Origin: Actinomycetota bacterium | Lineage (GTDB): Bacteria > Actinomycetota > AC-67 | Assembly: GCA_041658565.1 (NCBI GenBank) | Contig: JBAZZY010000030.1 | Coordinates: 1-32,092 of the forward strand | DNA: 32,092 bases | Reading direction: 5' to 3' | In this document: piece by piece, positions 15,444 to 24,050 of the stretch | Layout: the number at the start of each line of letters is the position of its first letter | Position numbering within the stretch: the stretch's first letter is position 1 | Program-made: the position numbers and the translations under genes | The notes under the pieces: model-generated | Database searches by the model: none | The model's input: only the letters and a program-made list of their open reading frames with translations | What the model was told of the DNA's origin: nothing

Positions 15444-17875
15444 TCGACCTCACCTGCCCGCAAGCGGTGCGCGGCTTTCCGCGCCGAGGAGGGCTGCGCG
15501 CTGCGGAACTTGCGCATTCCCGCGCGCCGTCCGCGCCAGGCCGGCGCGATGCGGCGCATCATGTGCAGCGCTCGCCGCGGGTTGCGCGCGAACTCGACGA
15601 GCGCGCGCCCCGGTCCGGGAACCGATGCCGAGCCGATGGCGAATCCGTAGGCGAGCATCGCCACTCGTTGCGGTCCGCGAAGGTACTTCGCCAGCACGTA
15701 GGTTCGGTTGGCTGCCGATGCGCTTGCACCTGCGCCCTGGACGCGGGTGCCGAGGTCCGGGTCGCGGAACGAGGTGGTGTGGTGTTCGACGACCGCGTCC
15801 GGGGCATACCAAACCAGGTATCCGGCGCGACGCACGAACAGGCACGTGTCGAGGTCGTTGCATAGCGCGAGTCCGGCGTCGGTGTGGGAGAGCGCTTGAT
15901 CGTGGTGCACCAGTTCCGCGCGAATCGCCATGTTCGATCCGGTAAGCCAATCGACCGGTCCTTCGCGCGCGCCCTCGCAGTGGTGCTTGTCAATGACGCG
16001 GCCGTACCAGGTGACCAGGCCGACTCGGCGCGCGCGCCCTTGCCGGCGTATTCCATCGACGTGATCGATCAGTCGTCCGCCGGCGGCGCCCACTGCGGGA
16101 TCGTCGAAGGCCGGAGCAAGATGTTCCAGCCAGTCGGAGTGTGCGGTTGCGTCGTCGTCGAGGAAGGCGACGACCGCGTAACGTGCCGCGTGCGTTCCGG
16201 CGTTCAGTGCCGGCACGATCCCGGGTTGCTCGACGGAGACCCGACGCCGATGCGCCGGGTCCTCGCGCCACCACGTGTCGAGGAAGCGAGCGGTTTCGAA
16301 GTCCGTTTCCCGATAGACGCAGATGACTTCATCCGGTACGAGTGTTTGGCGAGCGAGGGCATCCAGGCAGCGTGCGAGCAAATGCACGCGACGGTAGGTC
16401 GGAACGACGACGGAGATCGACGGTGGCTCCGCCGAACGACCGGCGCGCGCGCGCAGAAGACGCGCCGGCGTCCGCAGCGCGAACAGCGACGCCACGTAGA
16501 CGGCTGCCCCCGTCGAGACTGCCAGCGGAAGCGGCGCCGCGCGCAACGGCAACACTGCGAGCGTCATGACCGCGGTCGCACCGGCTGCAGGAAGTGCGTA
16601 CCCTGCCCACCGCGCTCGTACGCCGTGGCGGCGCAGCGCCGCCGACGCCGCGATCGCAAGAAACGCTTCGGTGCCCAGCGTCGTCCACGCAGCCGCCTGA
16701 ATACCCAAGCGCGGGACGACGACAAGGTTGGCGACAAGGTTGCCGGAGAACCCGATTGCAAGGATCTTGCCGGCCGTCTGCGGCCGGTCGCCCAGGACCA
16801 CCGCGGCGATCAGTACCACGCCGGGGAAGGCGAACGGAAGTGCCCACAGCAACACGCGCAGCACTCCTGCGCCCTCGGCGTACCCGCTGCCGAATACCAT
16901 CGGTACGATCTTGCCGCCGACGAGAGTTCCTCCGGCTGCAATCGGAACGCCCAGCAACAGCAGGGCGGCGGCCGATTGCTCCACGAATCGCCCGAAGCGC
17001 GCGCGATCCCGAAACGCGAGGTCCGAAAGCGTTCGATACACGGAGTTCGCGAAGATCAGCGGGAGCCACCCGAGCACCATGAAGAGCCGGTAGGCGGCGC
17101 CGTAGATCGCAGTGGGTCCGTCTCCCAGTGTGCTGCGGATCACCAGCGTGTCGGCGTAGTTCGCTCCGAAAAGGAACATCCCAACTGCGGCGAAAGGAAG
17201 GCTGGCGCGCGCGACGTAGCGGACCGCGCGCAGCGAAGGACGGATCCTCACCGTGACGTGCGGGCGCAACATCGTCCACGCCACGGGAACCGCGAGGAGC
17301 GCGGCGGCCGCCCCGGCTCCGGCAACGCCGACGATTCCCCACCCTGCCGCCACGGCGGCGAGCATGCCCGCCGTCGAGGTCACCGCGACGCCGATGGAGA
17401 TCGCGGCCGACAACTCCATCCGTTCAATTGCCTGCATCGCCGAACGCAGCGCGCCGGAAGCGGCTGCGGCTCCGGACATCAGCGCCAGCAGCGCAGCGGC
17501 CGCGATGCCGTTGCTTCGAAAGCCCAGGCTCAGTCCCGCTACCGCGGCTATCCCTATTGCCAGTAGCGTGGTCAACGTCGTCAGGACGAGCACGTCCCCG
17601 ACTAGGGCGCCCAAGCGATGCGGTTCGCGCGCGGCCTCGCGAACGAGGTACTCCGTGCCGCCCAATTGGTGAACCACGCGCACGATTGCGACGAGGGATA
17701 CGGCGGCGACGTACAGGCCGAAGTCCGCCGGTGCGACGTTTCGTGCCAGAACTACTTGAGCGATGAAGCCGCCGACGCCGCCGGCGGCGTAGGCGATGCC
17801 GACGACGATCAGGTTCTTGCGGATCAGCCCCGCGCGCGGGATGGCGGGGTGCTCGATCGTTGCCGGACTACGCAC
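15440..17875 (-). CDS. Fusion: Wzx-type polysaccharide flippase plus GT2 glycosyltransferase
   Basis: This is an 811-residue protein. Residues 15-470 form a MATE/MOP-type flippase with about 14 hydrophobic helices, starting IRKNLIVVGIAYAAGGVGGFIAQVVLARNVAPADFGLY, the typical Wzx opening. After a basic linker (RLLRARAGRS), residues 486-811 are a GT-A family 2 transferase: ISVVVPTYRR (487-496), VEQPGIVPALNAG and the metal site FLDDDATAHSDWL (573-575). DLDTCLFVRRAGYLVWY lies further on. The frame is continuous. Fusing export to a transferase would couple the last glycosylation to flipping of the lipid-linked unit (inference). The GTG at 17875 overlaps the GH26 stop by 8 bases; the end overlaps PIG-L (ATGA). 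Confidence 0.9.
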   Translation of the reverse strand: MRSPATIEHPAIPRAGLIRKNLIVVGIAYAAGGVGGFIAQVVLARNVAPADFGLYVAAVSLVAIVRVVHQLGGTEYLVREAAREPHRLGALVGDVLVLTTLTTLLAIGIAAVAGLSLGFRSNGIAAAALLALMSGAAAASGALRSAMQAIERMELSAAISIGVAVTSTAGMLAAVAAGWGIVGVAGAGAAAALLAVPVAWTMLRPHVTVRIRPSLRAVRYVARASLPFAAVGMFLFGANYADTLVIRSTLGDGPTAIYGAAYRLFMVLGWLPLIFANSVYRTLSDLAFRDRARFGRFVEQSAAALLLLGVPIAAGGTLVGGKIVPMVFGSGYAEGAGVLRVLLWALPFAFPGVVLIAAVVLGDRPQTAGKILAIGFSGNLVANLVVVPRLGIQAAAWTTLGTEAFLAIAASAALRRHGVRARWAGYALPAAGATAVMTLAVLPLRAAPLPLAVSTGAAVYVASLFALRTPARLLRARAGRSAEPPSISVVVPTYRRVHLLARCLDALARQTLVPDEVICVYRETDFETARFLDTWWREDPAHRRRVSVEQPGIVPALNAGTHAARYAVVAFLDDDATAHSDWLEHLAPAFDDPAVGAAGGRLIDHVDGIRRQGRARRVGLVTWYGRVIDKHHCEGAREGPVDWLTGSNMAIRAELVHHDQALSHTDAGLALCNDLDTCLFVRRAGYLVWYAPDAVVEHHTTSFRDPDLGTRVQGAGASASAANRTYVLAKYLRGPQRVAMLAYGFAIGSASVPGPGRALVEFARNPRRALHMMRRIAPAWRGRRAGMRKFRSAQPSSARKAAHRLRAGEVE

Positions 17876-19637
17876 GACGTGCCTCGAAGTCGTCCACTCG
17901 CAGTCGCTCGGGATCGGCGTACATCGAGTACCGGAGTCCGACGCGGCCCACCAGGAGTTGGTCGCGCGATGTGTCTACGCCCGAGATAGCCCAATTCGTG
18001 GGCTCGGGGTCCGTCGCCGGCCAAACACGCGCGCGCAGCAGTACGCCGTCCAGTGACGTCAGGGTTTCGGCGCGCATGCGATAGGCGACACCCGGGCGCA
18101 TGACGAAGGGCGCCGTGCCCGTCGCGATGTTCCGGAACTGACCCCCCTCGGCGCGGAAGATCGAAAGCGTTGCTCTCTGACCCCTTTCCGGGAACAACTG
18201 AAACGCGTAGTAACTGCGCGAGTTCGATACCCGCGACACGAGTTGCCAGTGGTTGGACTTGTTGGTGGACTCGGGTGCCTGCAACACAAACGTCGCAGAC
18301 AACTCGACGTCCTGTCCGGTGCGCGGTCCTACGACCAGCAAGCCTTTGGCGAGTTCGTTGGTTTGCACGATGCCCGTGCCGTCTTCGACGGTGAGGCGCG
18401 GGACTTGTCCTGCCGTGTTCAGCAGCGCCCAACGGTCATCGCCGTCGCCGCCCCATCCGTCGGAGGAGTCCCGGGTGAACGAATCGTTAACCCGCAGCGG
18501 GACGGCCCCGTCGTAGGCGATCTCCGACGCGGATCCGGAGTCCAGCACGAGGGGGTTGGCGACCGCGCGACGAAACGCTGTGAGCGCCGCCCGAGAGGAT
18601 GCGATGCGCCAGTCGCGGATCGAGGAATCCCGTTTGTCGTACCAGATGAGCGCACGTAGTTTCGGGTAGGCGTCGAGCACTCGAGCGAACGTTGTGCGAA
18701 TCCACTCGGACTTGTTGCCGCCGCGCTCGGGAGCGCCGGTTTCCATCAGTGCGATCGGCTTGTCGTAGCGGCTCAGTAGTGCATAGCGGGCACCGATGAC
18801 ATGCTCGATTCCTTTCCAAACCGAAAGCGGACTCGCGCGGCCCCAGTTGAATCCGCTGATGCCCGTCCAGTCCACGTAGGAGTCGCCCGGCCAGAATCGG
18901 CGCACGTCGTTTGCGGTGGTGTCGGGGACCGAGACGTGATTGACGCTCCAGATCCAGGTGACGTTGGTAGCGCCGACTTCGCGAAAGATGTCGTGTATGT
19001 GACGCCAAGCGGCGACAAAGCCCTCGGCCGAGTTGCCGTTGACCGTGATTCCCCACGGGTACCAGAAGCCGTCCATTTCGTGGAACGGTCGCAGCATGAC
19101 GGGGCCGCCGTAGGCTCGGACCTGGCGCGCGTACTTGCGCACGTATGAGTCGAAGGCCCCGGCGGCGATGCGCGAGAGCCGGTACGCGGGCTGTTCGACG
19201 ACCAAGTCGCCGAACTTGGAAGGCGGTCGCCAGGGTTCCCACGACACGACCGGTACGATGCCGCGTCCATCCAGCCAGGCTGCCTCTTGCGCGGGGAAGT
19301 CCGGCCTCTCGTCCCACTCCTGGTACCACATCAGCAGCGCCGGGGCGCTGCCGACTTCGTTCTCGAGTCCGGTGACCAGGCTGTGCCGGTAGGGCGCTCC
19401 GGCCCGATAGGCGCCCCAGTACAAGGTTCCTCCTGCGGGCGCGCGCACCCGACCGGCGCGAATACGCGCTGAGGCCGCGGGTCGGCCCGGTCCCGGCGGT
19501 TCGTCGGCGGCCGGGGCCGCGCCTGCCGCACGCTCCAGCGCGCGCGAGGTGCTGAGGGTATGTCCGAGCAAGCCGCCGCCGGCGACCGCCACGACGACCG
19601 CCATCACTCCGGCAGCGCGCCGGATGATTGTCGACAT
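17868..19637 (-). CDS. GH26-like glycosidase with C-terminal concanavalin/LamG-like beta-sandwich
   Basis: This 589-residue protein has an N-terminal membrane segment (about 8-28, uncleaved anchor or signal peptide) and a Pro/Ala-rich linker to about 68. The GH26 barrel (about 70-385) has the acid/base Glu187 in MLRPFHEMDGFWYPWG and the nucleophile Glu299 in PIALMETGAPE, with WIWSVNH and YVDWTGISGFNWG matching the first GH26 protein. Residues from about 400 (VNDSFTRDSSDGWGG to VDDFEARRA) look like a beta-sandwich carbohydrate-binding module. It should act outside the membrane on a beta-glycan. It heads the minus-strand operon GH26, flippase-GT2, PIG-L, so glycan trimming is co-expressed with export. 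The two GH26 genes differ in length and C-terminal domain, so they are not a recent duplication. Confidence 0.87.
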   Translation of the reverse strand: MSTIIRRAAGVMAVVVAVAGGGLLGHTLSTSRALERAAGAAPAADEPPGPGRPAASARIRAGRVRAPAGGTLYWGAYRAGAPYRHSLVTGLENEVGSAPALLMWYQEWDERPDFPAQEAAWLDGRGIVPVVSWEPWRPPSKFGDLVVEQPAYRLSRIAAGAFDSYVRKYARQVRAYGGPVMLRPFHEMDGFWYPWGITVNGNSAEGFVAAWRHIHDIFREVGATNVTWIWSVNHVSVPDTTANDVRRFWPGDSYVDWTGISGFNWGRASPLSVWKGIEHVIGARYALLSRYDKPIALMETGAPERGGNKSEWIRTTFARVLDAYPKLRALIWYDKRDSSIRDWRIASSRAALTAFRRAVANPLVLDSGSASEIAYDGAVPLRVNDSFTRDSSDGWGGDGDDRWALLNTAGQVPRLTVEDGTGIVQTNELAKGLLVVGPRTGQDVELSATFVLQAPESTNKSNHWQLVSRVSNSRSYYAFQLFPERGQRATLSIFRAEGGQFRNIATGTAPFVMRPGVAYRMRAETLTSLDGVLLRARVWPATDPEPTNWAISGVDTSRDQLLVGRVGLRYSMYADPERLRVDDFEARRA

Positions 19638-19740
19638 GCTCCCAGTGTCCGGCGCTACCCCGGGCGGAATCTATGCGATATCTGGCCCATCTTGAAGACG
19701 GAAACCGTGTTCTGCCTGAATCGGGCGTAGGCTTGTTGCG

Positions 19741-20175
19741 ATGAGCGTCGACGAGTCGTCGATCGCGGGGCATCGAGTGCTCCCGCATACCGCCGACGTC
19801 ATGATCGAGGCGTGGGGGCTCACCAGGGTGTCGTGCATGGAGGAGGCTGTTCGCGGACTCGTCGAGGCGTTTGCCGATGTCTCCGACGTCTCGGCGACGG
19901 AGCCGCTGCCGGTTTCGATCGACCCCGGACAGGACGACGAGATGTTCGTCGCCCTTCTCGAGGAAGCCGTCTACATCGTGGACGTCTTCGGTTCGGTTCC
20001 GGTCGGCGTGACCGTCGAGGAGACCGAGATGGGTGGACTCGCCGGGTTCTTCGACGTTGCTCCGGCCGCGCGCGTACGCGTCGTCGGGGCTGTGCCCAAA
20101 GCCGTTTCACGCTCGGGTCTCGCGGTTGCTTGCGACGCCGACGGCTGGAAGTGCCGCGCGACGATCGACGTGTAA
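19741..20175 (+). CDS. Archease family protein (RtcB cofactor)
   Basis: This 144-residue protein is the normal length for archease. It shows the N-terminal signature LPHTADVMIEAWG (His16, Asp19), a helix MEEAVRGLVEAFADVS, the strand VTVEETEM, and the C-terminal KAVSRSGLAVACDADGWKCRATIDV, which matches the conserved end of the family with its metal-binding Asp. Archease speeds guanylylation of RtcB and allows it to turn over repeatedly in tRNA splicing and RNA repair. The RtcB fusion gene lies immediately next to it, converging with a 6-base gap, which strongly supports the call. No clear ribosome site precedes the ATG, so translation may be leaderless. Confidence 0.9.
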   Translation: MSVDESSIAGHRVLPHTADVMIEAWGLTRVSCMEEAVRGLVEAFADVSDVSATEPLPVSIDPGQDDEMFVALLEEAVYIVDVFGSVPVGVTVEETEMGGLAGFFDVAPAARVRVVGAVPKAVSRSGLAVACDADGWKCRATIDV

Positions 20176-20181
20176 GGCGAG

Positions 20182-22269
20182 TCAGCCTTTGACGACACCC
20201 AGGGGACGTAGTCGCGCGACGCGCGCGCACAGCCCCGCGCGCTCGCACGTCGCGACGACTTCGTCCACGTCCTTGTAGGCGAAGGGCGCTTCTTCGGCCA
20301 ACTCGCGCAGCGATGACGCGCGCACTCGAATGCCGGCGGCCTCCAGCTCGTCGCGCAGGTCGGCACCATGCACCCGTCGCTTGGCGGCGTGACGGCTCAT
20401 CGCGCGTCCGGCTCCGTGGCATGTGGAGTAGAAGGCACCGCCGCCGGCAACGCCGGCGAGCACGTAGGAAGCAGTTCCCATCGAGCCCGGGATCAGCACC
20501 GGCTGGCCGGTTGCGGCGAACTCCCGGGGCAGGTCGGAATGCCCGGGAGGCAGCGCGCGTGTCGCGCCCTTTCGGTGCACGCACAGCAGCCGGGGTCCGA
20601 GATCGGTGTCGTGGGTTTCGAGCTTGGCGAGATTGTGCGAGACGTCGTAGAGCAACCGCAGCGCGCGTGATCCCGCCGTTTTCGCGAAGGCGTCGCGCGC
20701 GGCCTCGGAGAGCAACTGGCGGTTCGCGCGTCCGTAGTTGGCCGCCGCGGCCATCGCGCCGAGGTACGCGAGCCCTTCCGGCGAGCGCACCGGCGCGCAC
20801 GCGAGTTGTTTGTCGGGCACGGTAATGCCATAGCGGGACATCGCCCCGACCATGACTCGGACGTGGTCCGAGCAGATCTGGTGACCGAGTCCGCGCGATC
20901 CGCAGTGGATCATCACGCACACACGTCCGGGCGTCAGGCCGAAGACCTCTGCCGCGCGCGCGTCGTAGATTTCGTCTACGCGCTGCACCTCCACGAAGTG
21001 GTTCCCGGATCCGAGGCTGCCGACTTGGCCCAGCCCACGTTCGCGCGCGCGTTTTCCGACCGCGTCGGGGTCGGCGTCGGCAACGGCGCCGCCGTCCTCG
21101 CACCGCTCGAGGTCGCCGGGTTCTCCGAACCCCTGTTCCACCGCGTATCGAGATCCGCCCAGCAAGATTCGCGTGAGTTCGGCATCGTCGCGGAGGTTCC
21201 AGACGCCGCCTTGGCCGAGCCCCCTTGGGATTGCGGCGTCGAGTGCGTCCATAAGTGCGGGCATTACCGGAGCGATCTCGTGCGCGTCGATCTCGGACAC
21301 CAGTAACCTGACGCCGCACGAGATGTCGAAGCCGACGCCCCCGGGTGAGACGACGCCGCCCGCTTCGACGTCGGTCGCCGCCACGCCTCCGATCGGAAAG
21401 CCGTACCCCCAGTGCACGTCGGGCATCGCATATGAGGCGCCGACGATCCCCGGCAGCGTCGCGACGTTGGCCACTTGCGTCAGCGACTCATCGGCGGCGA
21501 CGTCCGGCATCAGGGCGCGCGACGCGAACACGATTCCGGGAACTCGCATCGGGCCTCGTTGCTCGATGCGCCATCGCACCGGCGTTTCCTCGACGAGTTC
21601 AAGACGGCCGGGGGAGTGGCCGGGTTTTGCCGGCGCGCGCGCGGCTTCGTCGAGCAATGCGATCACTTCCTCGTCGGAGGTTTGGGTGAAGTCGTCATAC
21701 CACGTCCCGATTGCGACGAGATGTTCCGGTGTCTCAAGTGCGACGACGAGGTCTACCTCGCCCGCCAGCGCGCGCACTGCGGCGGGCGCCGCGACCGGAA
21801 CTGCCAGCACGATCTTTCCGGCCCGGCGTTCTCGCAGGACGCGCACCGCGGCGGTTGCAGTTGCCCCGGTGGCCAGGCCGTCGTCGGTGAGGATGATCGT
21901 GCGTCCTTCCACGGGTTCCGGCGCGCGCACCTCGCGGAAACGGGCGACGCGCCGTTCAACCTCGCGCAACTCAAGGTCGAGAAGGCGTTCGATTTCGGAG
22001 GCCGCGACGCCCAGTTGAGCGACGACCGCCTGATTGAACACGGTGACGCCGCCTTCTCCGACTGCGCCGACGGCGAGTTCAGGTTGTGAAGGGGCGCCCA
22101 GCTTTCGCACGACGATCACGTCGAGTGGCGCGCGCAACGCCATCGCGATCTCGAATCCGATCGGAACTCCTCCGCGAGGAAGCGCCAGAATGAGTGGGCG
22201 TTTCAGGGTCAGCTCACGCAGCCGTTCCGCAAGCCGCGCGCCGGCGTCGCGACGATCCTTGAACGGCAT
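20182..22269 (-). CDS. rtcB: Fusion: phosphoribosyltransferase domain plus RNA ligase RtcB
   Basis: This is a 695-residue protein. Residues 1-215 are a type I phosphoribosyltransferase of the actinobacterial Rv0571c/Rv2030c kind: LILALPRGGVPIGFE, VRKLGAPSQPELAVGAV and the PRPP loop TIILTDDGLATGATATAA (124-141). Residues about 222-695 are a complete RtcB: Cys318 in GGVGFDISCGVR, His424 in SLGSGNHFVEV, His455 in MIHCGSRGLGHQ, His545 in LYDVSHNLAK, then KGATRALPPG, PGSMGTASYV and the guanylylated histidine His618 in TCHGAGRAMSR. RtcB joins 2',3'-cyclic phosphate or 3'-phosphate RNA ends to 5'-OH ends using GTP and Mn. The role of the PRTase half is unknown. The frame is continuous, and archease lies convergently beside it. 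Confidence 0.93.
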   Translation of the reverse strand: MPFKDRRDAGARLAERLRELTLKRPLILALPRGGVPIGFEIAMALRAPLDVIVVRKLGAPSQPELAVGAVGEGGVTVFNQAVVAQLGVAASEIERLLDLELREVERRVARFREVRAPEPVEGRTIILTDDGLATGATATAAVRVLRERRAGKIVLAVPVAAPAAVRALAGEVDLVVALETPEHLVAIGTWYDDFTQTSDEEVIALLDEAARAPAKPGHSPGRLELVEETPVRWRIEQRGPMRVPGIVFASRALMPDVAADESLTQVANVATLPGIVGASYAMPDVHWGYGFPIGGVAATDVEAGGVVSPGGVGFDISCGVRLLVSEIDAHEIAPVMPALMDALDAAIPRGLGQGGVWNLRDDAELTRILLGGSRYAVEQGFGEPGDLERCEDGGAVADADPDAVGKRARERGLGQVGSLGSGNHFVEVQRVDEIYDARAAEVFGLTPGRVCVMIHCGSRGLGHQICSDHVRVMVGAMSRYGITVPDKQLACAPVRSPEGLAYLGAMAAAANYGRANRQLLSEAARDAFAKTAGSRALRLLYDVSHNLAKLETHDTDLGPRLLCVHRKGATRALPPGHSDLPREFAATGQPVLIPGSMGTASYVLAGVAGGGAFYSTCHGAGRAMSRHAAKRRVHGADLRDELEAAGIRVRASSLRELAEEAPFAYKDVDEVVATCERAGLCARVARLRPLGVVKG

Positions 22270-22309
22270 ACCCGCCTCTTCCTTCGTCTTTCCGTCGAGC
22301 GACAGTGCC

Positions 22310-23452
22310 CTACGCGGCCGGGGAGAACCGCAACATTGCGCCGATCGAGGTTCCCGGCAGCCCGTTCGCCGGCGACACGTGCCTCACCTTCCCTCCTTCT
22401 CGCAGGGTTGCCTCGGCGACCTCGTCAATGATGTCGGGCGTCGCCCGCGTCGCCGCGCCGCACATCTCGCAGCGGTCGCCCCACAACCCGAGCCACCGGC
22501 ATCTCTCGCAGACCGTCCCCGGAGCGGTGAACTGCGACTCGACGAGCAACAGATTGATCGCCTTTGCGTTTGCCGCCTGCAGCGTGCCGGCCAACCCCAT
22601 GGCCGCATGTCCGCCGGAATCCGCAGTGGCGCTCAAGCGCGCGCAGAGGTCTCGCTGCCGGTGCGCCTCGAAGTCGTCTTGCAGGCGCCGGCACGCCGCA
22701 TGCACCGTCGCCGGGGTCATCGTCCCGGGATCAACGACGAACGTGCCGGCGATGGCTTCGCGCAGCGGGACCGGCAGGAACGGGACGAGCGCGTCGGAGG
22801 CTTCCCGGTGTCCGCCGATCATCAGCAGCTCAAGGTCGCTGCTCGCGAACAGATCTGTGATGGCCTTCGCAGTCTCGCGGTAGTGGCGGTGCGACAGCTC
22901 TTGCGCGCGCCGTTGTGTTCCGTATTCCGCCAGTCCATACCACCCGGCGTAGTTGTTCTTGCGTTGGACTTCTTCCTCGACGATGCCTCGCTCTTCGATT
23001 GAGTCCATGAATGACTCGTACAGCCACGAGCGCCGCTGATCGACGACCACGACACAGCAGTAATGGAACTCATCGAGCATCGCATCGAGCGGTCGCAAAT
23101 ACGGAGCAGCGTTGGCGATCGCGACGTCCCAGCCGGTGCGCGGCAGGCTCAGGTAGTCGAAGAACCCTGCGCCGCTGGAGGCGAACATCGCGACGCCGTG
23201 GCCCAGGTCGGCCTCGATGCGTTTCTCGGAGCCAAGGATCGCCTCAACGTCGTCGCGCAGTGAGTTCGCGAAGGCACGTTGGACGTTGGGGGCTTCGATC
23301 AGCGCGCGCACGGGTTTGAGCATGTCCTTCAGACGCGGCCGAATCGACCGCAACTCGCGGATGTCGGGGTTGAGGTTGATGTACACCGACACGACCGGGG
23401 AACCGTTCCCCTCGAACTTGCGCAGGCGATCAACGGTGTGGCGGCTGAGCAT
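22310..23452 (-). CDS. baeRF-like protein (bacterial archaeo-eukaryotic release factor family)
   Basis: This 380-residue protein begins MLSRHTVDRLRKFEGNGSPVVSVYINLNPD. It has the eRF1/Vms1-like pattern: strand YCCVVVVDQRRSWLYE (131-146), the loop YGTQRRAQELSHRHYRETA (177-195) whose Gln could stand for the catalytic Gln of the GGQ/GxxQ loop, then LELLMIGGHREA (207-218). A C-terminal four-cysteine zinc ribbon (Cys315, 318, 328, 331 in CERCRW and CEMCG) follows. Members are thought to act on stalled ribosomes or peptidyl-tRNA. The ATG at 23452 was chosen over the longer frame because AGGAGGGGG lies just upstream. It ends 40 bases before the PRTase-RtcB gene and shares its operon. Family level is fairly sure; activity is inferred. 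Confidence 0.78.
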   Translation of the reverse strand: MLSRHTVDRLRKFEGNGSPVVSVYINLNPDIRELRSIRPRLKDMLKPVRALIEAPNVQRAFANSLRDDVEAILGSEKRIEADLGHGVAMFASSGAGFFDYLSLPRTGWDVAIANAAPYLRPLDAMLDEFHYCCVVVVDQRRSWLYESFMDSIEERGIVEEEVQRKNNYAGWYGLAEYGTQRRAQELSHRHYRETAKAITDLFASSDLELLMIGGHREASDALVPFLPVPLREAIAGTFVVDPGTMTPATVHAACRRLQDDFEAHRQRDLCARLSATADSGGHAAMGLAGTLQAANAKAINLLLVESQFTAPGTVCERCRWLGLWGDRCEMCGAATRATPDIIDEVAEATLREGGKVRHVSPANGLPGTSIGAMLRFSPAA

Positions 23453-23486
23453 TGCCCCCTCCTTTGGTCGTCGACTCCGTGAGCAG

Positions 23487-24050
23487 CTAGGCCGTGCGTC
23501 CGTGTTGGCCGGCGCGCGCGGCGGGCTTGCGGCCGACCGAGGGACGCGTGGATCCGGCCGACAGTCCGATGTGCAGTCGTGACTCGACGGCGGATACGCC
23601 CGAGATCGAGGTGACGGCTTCGGTGATCGCACGCTCCTCGTCGGCGTTGCCGATAGCGCCGTGGAGCACCGCCTTGTGGTCGAACACCGTGACGTGCACT
23701 CGCGGGATGTCGAGCCGCTTCTCGATGGGACCGAGCGTGGAGCGGATACGGTCGGCAAGGATGTCGTCGCCCACGTCCGGCGCGGGGTGCTTCCCGCTGA
23801 CGCGGTACTCGATTCCGCGGAGTCGCCCCACGGCGTGTCGCCCGGACCGCCGCGCTCGATTCACCGCCGAGCGGGCACTTCGGTGCGCGCTGGTTCCAGG
23901 TTTGAGCAGAACCCGGGCGATGATCCCGGCCGCTGTGAGCGCGCCTGCGGCTAGTGCCGCAAAACGCGCGCGCTGCGTTCGGGGGGATGAAGATGGTTCG
24001 CTCCCGGGCGTAGGCGACCCGGAATCGGGTGTCGGTCTGCGGCGCGCCAT
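23487..24050 (-). CDS. BON-domain protein with one membrane segment
   Basis: This 187-residue protein has a Pro/Ser-rich basic N-terminus (1-26), one hydrophobic segment (about 28-46, AALAAGALTAAGIIARVLL), an Arg-rich stretch, and a BON domain at about 90-162: DDILADRIRSTLGPIEKRLDIPRVHVTVFDHKAVLHGAIGNADEERAITEAVTSISGVSAVESRLHI (shown by its strands VHVTVFDHKAVLHG and ESRLHI). BON domains bind membranes or other hydrophobic ligands and are common in envelope-stress proteins. The ATG at 24050 follows GGGAGG about 9 bases away. It is first in the operon, 34 bases before the baeRF gene, which links this protein to the RNA-repair genes by position only. Confidence 0.85.
   Translation of the reverse strand: MARRRPTPDSGSPTPGSEPSSSPRTQRARFAALAAGALTAAGIIARVLLKPGTSAHRSARSAVNRARRSGRHAVGRLRGIEYRVSGKHPAPDVGDDILADRIRSTLGPIEKRLDIPRVHVTVFDHKAVLHGAIGNADEERAITEAVTSISGVSAVESRLHIGLSAGSTRPSVGRKPAARAGQHGRTA

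Noticed and set aside
15884..17566. Open frame of 560 codons on the plus strand opposite the flippase-GT2 gene
   Set aside because: The composition is Arg-rich and domain-free, and the minus-strand frame has clear flippase and GT2 motifs.
19820..21319. Open frame of about 500 codons on the minus strand in another frame of the RtcB region
   Set aside because: Its translation is mostly Arg and low complexity; the RtcB frame carries all catalytic motifs.
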